Below, one piece after another: positions 60,589-64,000 of a stretch of 64,000 nt of DNA. A program made the position numbers and the translations under genes. Position 1 is the stretch's first letter; each line of letters starts with the position of its first letter. The notes beneath the pieces are model-generated. The model was not told the origin of the DNA and made no database searches. It was given only the letters and a program-made list of their open reading frames with translations. This DNA comes from Streptomyces sp. Z26 (lineage in GTDB: Bacteria; Actinomycetota; Actinomycetes; Streptomycetales; Streptomycetaceae), in NCBI RefSeq assembly GCF_003665095.1, contig NZ_RCHV01000002.1:6328501-6392500 (forward strand). The letters are read 5' to 3'.

Positions 60589-61092
60589 TCAGTACCCTCT
60601 GCCGGGATACGGGCGGCCGTACGGATCGTCGTACGCGCCGGGCATCTGCCGCGGCGCCGCCGGACGCGGCGGCTGCACCGGACGCATCTGCGGCTGGCGC
60701 TGCGGCTGTTGCTGGGGCGCCTGCTGGCCCATGCCCGGGTGACCCGGGTAGCCCGGCTGACCGCCCTGCGGCCCGCGCGGGGGCTGCTGCTGCGGTACGT
60801 AGGGCATCGGCGCCTGTTGCAGGGGCATCGGCTGAGGTGCCGGGGGCCCGGCCGCCGGATAACCGTGCGGCGGGGTCTGCGACTGCTGGCCGTAGCCGGA
60901 GCCCGAAGGAAGGGCCGGGAGGGCGGCGGGCAGCGCGGGCAGATAGTTGCTGGCCTCGTACTGGGCCGGCACCCGGATGGGAGCGATCTGCGGAGTGCCC
61001 CGCTCAGCGACGAGCATGTCGTAGATCGGGGTGTCAGGGAAGGGTGGCGCAGCGTAGTAACCGCCGCCGTAGGTGCCGCGGGGGGAGGTCAT
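60589..61092 (-). CDS. Gln/Pro-rich low-complexity protein (DUF6643-like)
   Basis: 167 aa from the ATG at 61092. A short ordered N-terminus (TYGGGYYAAPPFPDTPIYDM, then LVAERGTPQIAPIRVPAQY) is followed by about 110 residues of Pro/Gln/Gly/Tyr such as PQQQPPRGPQGG and QQPQRQPQMRPVQPP, ending GRPYPGRGY. No signal peptide. The N-terminal part matches what I recall as DUF6643 in Streptomyces. A disordered scaffold or condensate-type protein is possible; function unknown. Divergent from the TerD gene. Confidence 0.72.
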   Translation of the reverse strand: MTSPRGTYGGGYYAAPPFPDTPIYDMLVAERGTPQIAPIRVPAQYEASNYLPALPAALPALPSGSGYGQQSQTPPHGYPAAGPPAPQPMPLQQAPMPYVPQQQPPRGPQGGQPGYPGHPGMGQQAPQQQPQRQPQMRPVQPPRPAAPRQMPGAYDDPYGRPYPGRGY

Positions 61093-61340
61093 AGCCCATA
61101 AGTTAAGCCCAAAAGTGCTAGTTGGGGAGCCCGGCAGGTGTGTCATTTTGCGTGCGCGGAGTGGTCGCTTGATTACAACACCTATGAATCAGTGGAAAAC
61201 GGACGTTCGGTTGTGTTCAGATCTTGTAACAAGGCCGCTCCTCGCCTGTGTTGACCGGGTGCAATAGGTTGGCGGAGGCGTCACGCCGCCGTCGCGCGCG
61301 GCCGACACGAGCACGACGACACGAGCACGAGGGGATCACC

Positions 61341-62774
61341 ATGACCATGGCCAAGGGCACCAACGTTCCCGTACCGGCCGCGGCCGTACGGGTCGAGCTG
61401 GGCTGGCGTGCCGGCCCCGGGGTGCCGGACGTCGACGCCTCCGCGCTGCTCCTCGTCTCCGGAAAGGTGCGCTCCGACGCCGACTTCGTCTTCTACAACC
61501 AGCCCCAGCACGCGTCCGGCGCCGTCCGGCACGAGGGCAAGCGCCCCGAGGGCGGCGCCGTGACCGACACGCTGTCCGTCGCCCTGGAGCGCGTCGAACC
61601 GGCCGTCGAGACGGTCGTCGTCGCCGCCTCGGCCGACGGCGGCACGTTCGGCCAGGTCCCCGGCCTGTACGTACGGGTGTTGGACGCGGCGAACGGCGCC
61701 GAGCTGGCGCGGTTCGACAGCGCCGACGCGGCGAGCGAGACGGCGTTCGTGCTGGGCGAGCTGTACCGCAGGCAGGGCGCCTGGAAGTTCCGCGCGGTCG
61801 GCCAGGGCTACGACTCCGGACTGGGCGGACTGGCCACGGACTTCGGCATCAGCGTGGACGAGCCGCAGGCACCGGCCGCGCCCCCGGCGCCCGCCGCGCC
61901 GCGGGCACCCGCGGCCCCGCAGGCGCCGTACGCGCCGCAGACGCCCGCCACGCCGACCGCCCCGCCGTCCCACTCGGCGCCGACGCTGCCGTCCTTCCCG
62001 TCCCCGCAGGTCCCGCCGCCGCAGGCACCCCAGGCCCCGTACGCGCCCCAAGCTCCGTACGCGCCCCAGGCCCCGCAGCCCCCGCAGGCACCCCCGGCCC
62101 CCGCCGCGCCCGCCCCGCAGACCGGCGGCGGGCCCGTACGGCTGACGAAGGTGACGCTCACCAAGGCGTCCCCGACGGTCTCGCTCAGCAAGCAGGGCGG
62201 CACCTCCGGCATGCTGCGCGTCAACCTCAACTGGGAGGTGCGCAAGCAGTTCTCCGGCTGGGGCGCCAAGCTGGGCCGGGCCATGGCGATGCACTCCGAC
62301 CTCGACCTGGACCTGTGCGCCCTGTACGAGCTGGCCGACGGCCGGAAGGGTGTCGTGCAGGCCCTCGGCAACGCCTTCGGCGCGATCCACCAGCCGCCGT
62401 ACGTGCACCTCGACGGCGACGACCGCACCGGCGCCGTCGAGTCCGGCGAGAACCTCACCGTCAACCTCGACCACGTCAACGACCTGCGCCGCCTCCTGCT
62501 GTTCGTCACCGTCTACGAGGGCGCGCGCAGCTTCGCGAACCTCAACGCCACCGTGACGCTCCAGCCGCAGCACGGCGCCCCCGTCGAGTTCCACCTCGAC
62601 GAGTGCACCGTCCCGTCGACCGTGTGCGCCCTCGCCCTGCTCACCAACCAGGGCGGCGAACTCGTCGTGCAGCGCGAGGCCCGCTACCTCGTCCCCGACC
62701 GGGGCGTCAGCCCGCAGCGGACCGTCGACCACGCGTACGGCTGGGGCATGCAGTGGACGCCCGGTCGCAAGTGA
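61341..62774 (+). CDS. Double TerD-domain protein
   Basis: 477 aa from the ATG at 61341 with GAGGGG upstream. Residues 8-170 are a first TerD domain (LGWRAGPGVPDVDASALLLVSGKVRSDADFVFYNQP and later AWKFRAVGQGYDSGLGGLATDFGI). Residues 173-268 are a Pro/Ala/Gln linker with repeated APYAPQ. Residues 270-470 are a second TerD/TerA-like domain (LDLCALYELADGRKG, YVHLDGDDRTGAVESGENL). TerD domains bind calcium and belong to stress and tellurite-resistance systems; the acidic DLDLDL and DGDDR stretches fit calcium ligands. No other ter gene is in the window. Confidence 0.88.
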   Translation: MTMAKGTNVPVPAAAVRVELGWRAGPGVPDVDASALLLVSGKVRSDADFVFYNQPQHASGAVRHEGKRPEGGAVTDTLSVALERVEPAVETVVVAASADGGTFGQVPGLYVRVLDAANGAELARFDSADAASETAFVLGELYRRQGAWKFRAVGQGYDSGLGGLATDFGISVDEPQAPAAPPAPAAPRAPAAPQAPYAPQTPATPTAPPSHSAPTLPSFPSPQVPPPQAPQAPYAPQAPYAPQAPQPPQAPPAPAAPAPQTGGGPVRLTKVTLTKASPTVSLSKQGGTSGMLRVNLNWEVRKQFSGWGAKLGRAMAMHSDLDLDLCALYELADGRKGVVQALGNAFGAIHQPPYVHLDGDDRTGAVESGENLTVNLDHVNDLRRLLLFVTVYEGARSFANLNATVTLQPQHGAPVEFHLDECTVPSTVCALALLTNQGGELVVQREARYLVPDRGVSPQRTVDHAYGWGMQWTPGRK

Positions 62775-62802
62775 CCGTCCCCGTACGGTTCCTGACGCGC
62801 CG

Positions 62803-64000
62803 TCAGGGGTAGGTGCGGCCCTTCCAGGCCGCGCCGCGCCCCCGGTGGTGGCGTACGGCGGAGTCGACCGTCATCAGCAGGTAGAGGGCCGCCGTCAGCG
62901 GCAGCGTGAGCGCCCGCCAGGGCGACAGCCCGTAAAGGCGCAGCATCGGCAGGTACGTCCCGGCCATCACCGCCCACGCCGCCGCACCGGCCGCCGCGCA
63001 CGCCGCGTCGCCCGTCACCGCGCCGAGGCACGCGGCGGCGGGCGGCACCAGGTAGACCAGCGCCAGGCCCGCGACCGTGGCGGCCAACACGGCCGGGCTG
63101 TGACGGAGTTGGGCGTACGCGCTGCGCGCCACCATGTCCCACGGCTCGCGCAGCCCGACGTACGGGCGCACGCTCACCACCCCGTCGGCCAGCCCGAGCC
63201 AGACGCGGCCGCTGCCGCCGCGCTTGACGGCGCGGGCCAGCGTCACGTCGTCGATCACCGCGCCCCGGATGCTGTCCGGCAGCCGCTCCCGTACGGCGAC
63301 GTCCGCGCGGAGCAGCACGCAGCCGCCCGCGGCGGCGGCCGTGCGCGCCGACGGCCGGTTGACCCGGCGGAACGGGAAGAGCTGCCCGAAGAAGTACACG
63401 AACGCGGGCACCAGCAGCCGCTCCCAGCCGCCGTCCGTCCGCAACCGGGCCATCAGCGACACCAGTTCGAGGTCGGCGGAGCGCGCGGCCGACACCAACT
63501 CCCGCAGCGAGTCCGGGTGGTGGGCGATGTCCGCGTCGGTCAGCAGCAGGTACGCGGGGTCCGTACGGGCGCGGGCCAGCGCCGTCCCGTGCCGTACGGC
63601 CCACAGCTTGCCCGTCCAGCCCGGCGGCGGCGGGCCGGGGGAGTCCACCGTCAGCGGCAGGCCGCCCGGCTCCCCGTCGGCCAGGGCGCGCGCGACGGCG
63701 CCGGTGCCGTCGGTGCTGCCGTCGTCGACGAGGAACACCTCGGCGCGGCCCGGGTACTTCTGCGCCAGCAGCGACGGCAGGCTGTGCGGCAGCACCCCCG
63801 CCTCGTCCCGCGCGGGCACCACCACGGCGACCGGCGGCCACCGTACGGGCCCGGCACGGTCGCCGCCCGAGGTCCCGCCGCCCGGTGGCACGCCGTCCGG
63901 CGGCGGCGGGAGACGGACGTCGGTGCGCCAGAAGAAGCCGTGCCCCAGCAGCAGCCAGGTCCAGGCGCCGAATGCGGCCAGCGCCGCCCAGGTCGGTACG
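62803..64000 (-). CDS. Membrane glycosyltransferase family 2 (partial, N-terminus beyond window)
   Basis: The frame runs without a stop from 62803 to the right edge; the GTG at 63891 is internal, because upstream codons encode a membrane helix (WAALAAFGAWTWLLLGHGFF). GT2 motifs: VAVVVPARDEAGVLPHSLPSLL, FLVDDGSTDGTG, LLLTDADIAHHPDSL (DxD) and an IDDVTLARAVKR acceptor motif. Two or three C-terminal helices follow. It resembles HpnB-type glycosyltransferases of hopanoid clusters, but no hopanoid gene is visible here. The gap to TerD is 28 bp (convergent). Confidence 0.85.
   Translation of the reverse strand, partial: VPTWAALAAFGAWTWLLLGHGFFWRTDVRLPPPPDGVPPGGGTSGGDRAGPVRWPPVAVVVPARDEAGVLPHSLPSLLAQKYPGRAEVFLVDDGSTDGTGAVARALADGEPGGLPLTVDSPGPPPPGWTGKLWAVRHGTALARARTDPAYLLLTDADIAHHPDSLRELVSAARSADLELVSLMARLRTDGGWERLLVPAFVYFFGQLFPFRRVNRPSARTAAAAGGCVLLRADVAVRERLPDSIRGAVIDDVTLARAVKRGGSGRVWLGLADGVVSVRPYVGLREPWDMVARSAYAQLRHSPAVLAATVAGLALVYLVPPAAACLGAVTGDAACAAAGAAAWAVMAGTYLPMLRLYGLSPWRALTLPLTAALYLLMTVDSAVRHHRGRGAAWKGRTYP

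Noticed and set aside
63889..63891. GTG as the start of the right-edge glycosyltransferase
   Set aside because: The frame continues upstream without a stop and encodes a membrane helix typical of the N-terminus of this family, so the gene is truncated by the window.

Overview
The window is chromosomal DNA from a Streptomyces-type actinomycete. It has very high G+C, strong third-position GC, many GTG starts, and TAGNNT -10 boxes placed directly before start codons. The gene families are ones typical of Streptomyces: family 2B encapsulin/EshA-like shells, a geranylgeranyl-reductase-type flavoenzyme, DUF6421-, DUF6986-, DUF5134- and DUF6643-like proteins, a TerD-like protein, LacI/ROK regulators and a Ser/Thr kinase. 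I call 60 protein-coding genes, one complete IS30-family element, and a set of operators, promoters and terminators. I found no tRNA, rRNA, CRISPR array or prophage module.

Layout. 1-10.2 kb: end of a SnoaL-like gene; TetR regulator divergent from a membrane protein; glutaryl-CoA-dehydrogenase-like flavoenzyme; beta-propeller lactonase; degenerate CbiX-like protein; coupled ung and sugar-kinase genes; BNR-repeat protein; OYE-family reductase. 10.2-18.3 kb: ArsR regulator divergent from the OYE gene over two perfect palindromes; FprA-like ferredoxin reductase behind a TetR gene with a perfect operator; a minus-strand group DUF5134, M56 peptidase, PAP2 phosphatase, HAD hydrolase; small enzymes. 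18.6-25.3 kb: a housekeeping-looking block DUF6421, SDR, threonine-aldolase-like lyase, PlsC-like acyltransferase, thioredoxin, etfB-etfA. As I recall, a similar order occurs in other Streptomyces genomes.

25.4-26.9 kb: an IS30-family element sits exactly in the 5-nt loop of what was a 14-bp-stem terminator after etfA, with a CGC target duplication. 27-37.5 kb: DUF6986 aldolase-like protein with its own promoter, Ser/Thr kinase with extracytoplasmic domain, GH25 muramidase without signal peptide, LacI regulator divergent from a ROK sugar kinase, P-loop kinase-Nudix fusion, M20 dipeptidase, GGR-type flavoprotein. 37.6-47.8 kb: two-component system, hotdog protein with an orphan TetR-type operator, MFS exporter divergent from a ROK repressor coupled to a GNAT gene, F420/FMN split-barrel protein, anti-sigma-like ATPase, Cds1-like PLP enzyme, SRPBCC protein, DeoR regulator.

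47.9-64 kb: a large polytopic membrane alpha/beta hydrolase convergent with a beta-helix/CbbX-type AAA+ fusion; an Rv1733c-like membrane protein; two tandem, translationally coupled family 2B encapsulin shell genes with degenerate-looking cNMP-binding domains and no recognisable cargo gene beside them; a GAF regulator, aldehyde dehydrogenase and DUF779 module with a tandem 11-bp-period promoter repeat; a Gln/Pro-rich DUF6643 protein; a double-TerD protein; and a glycosyltransferase running off the right edge. The most interesting items are the two-gene encapsulin locus, the IS30 insertion in a terminator loop, the beta-helix/AAA+ fusion and the metallohydrolase-like signature in DUF6421.
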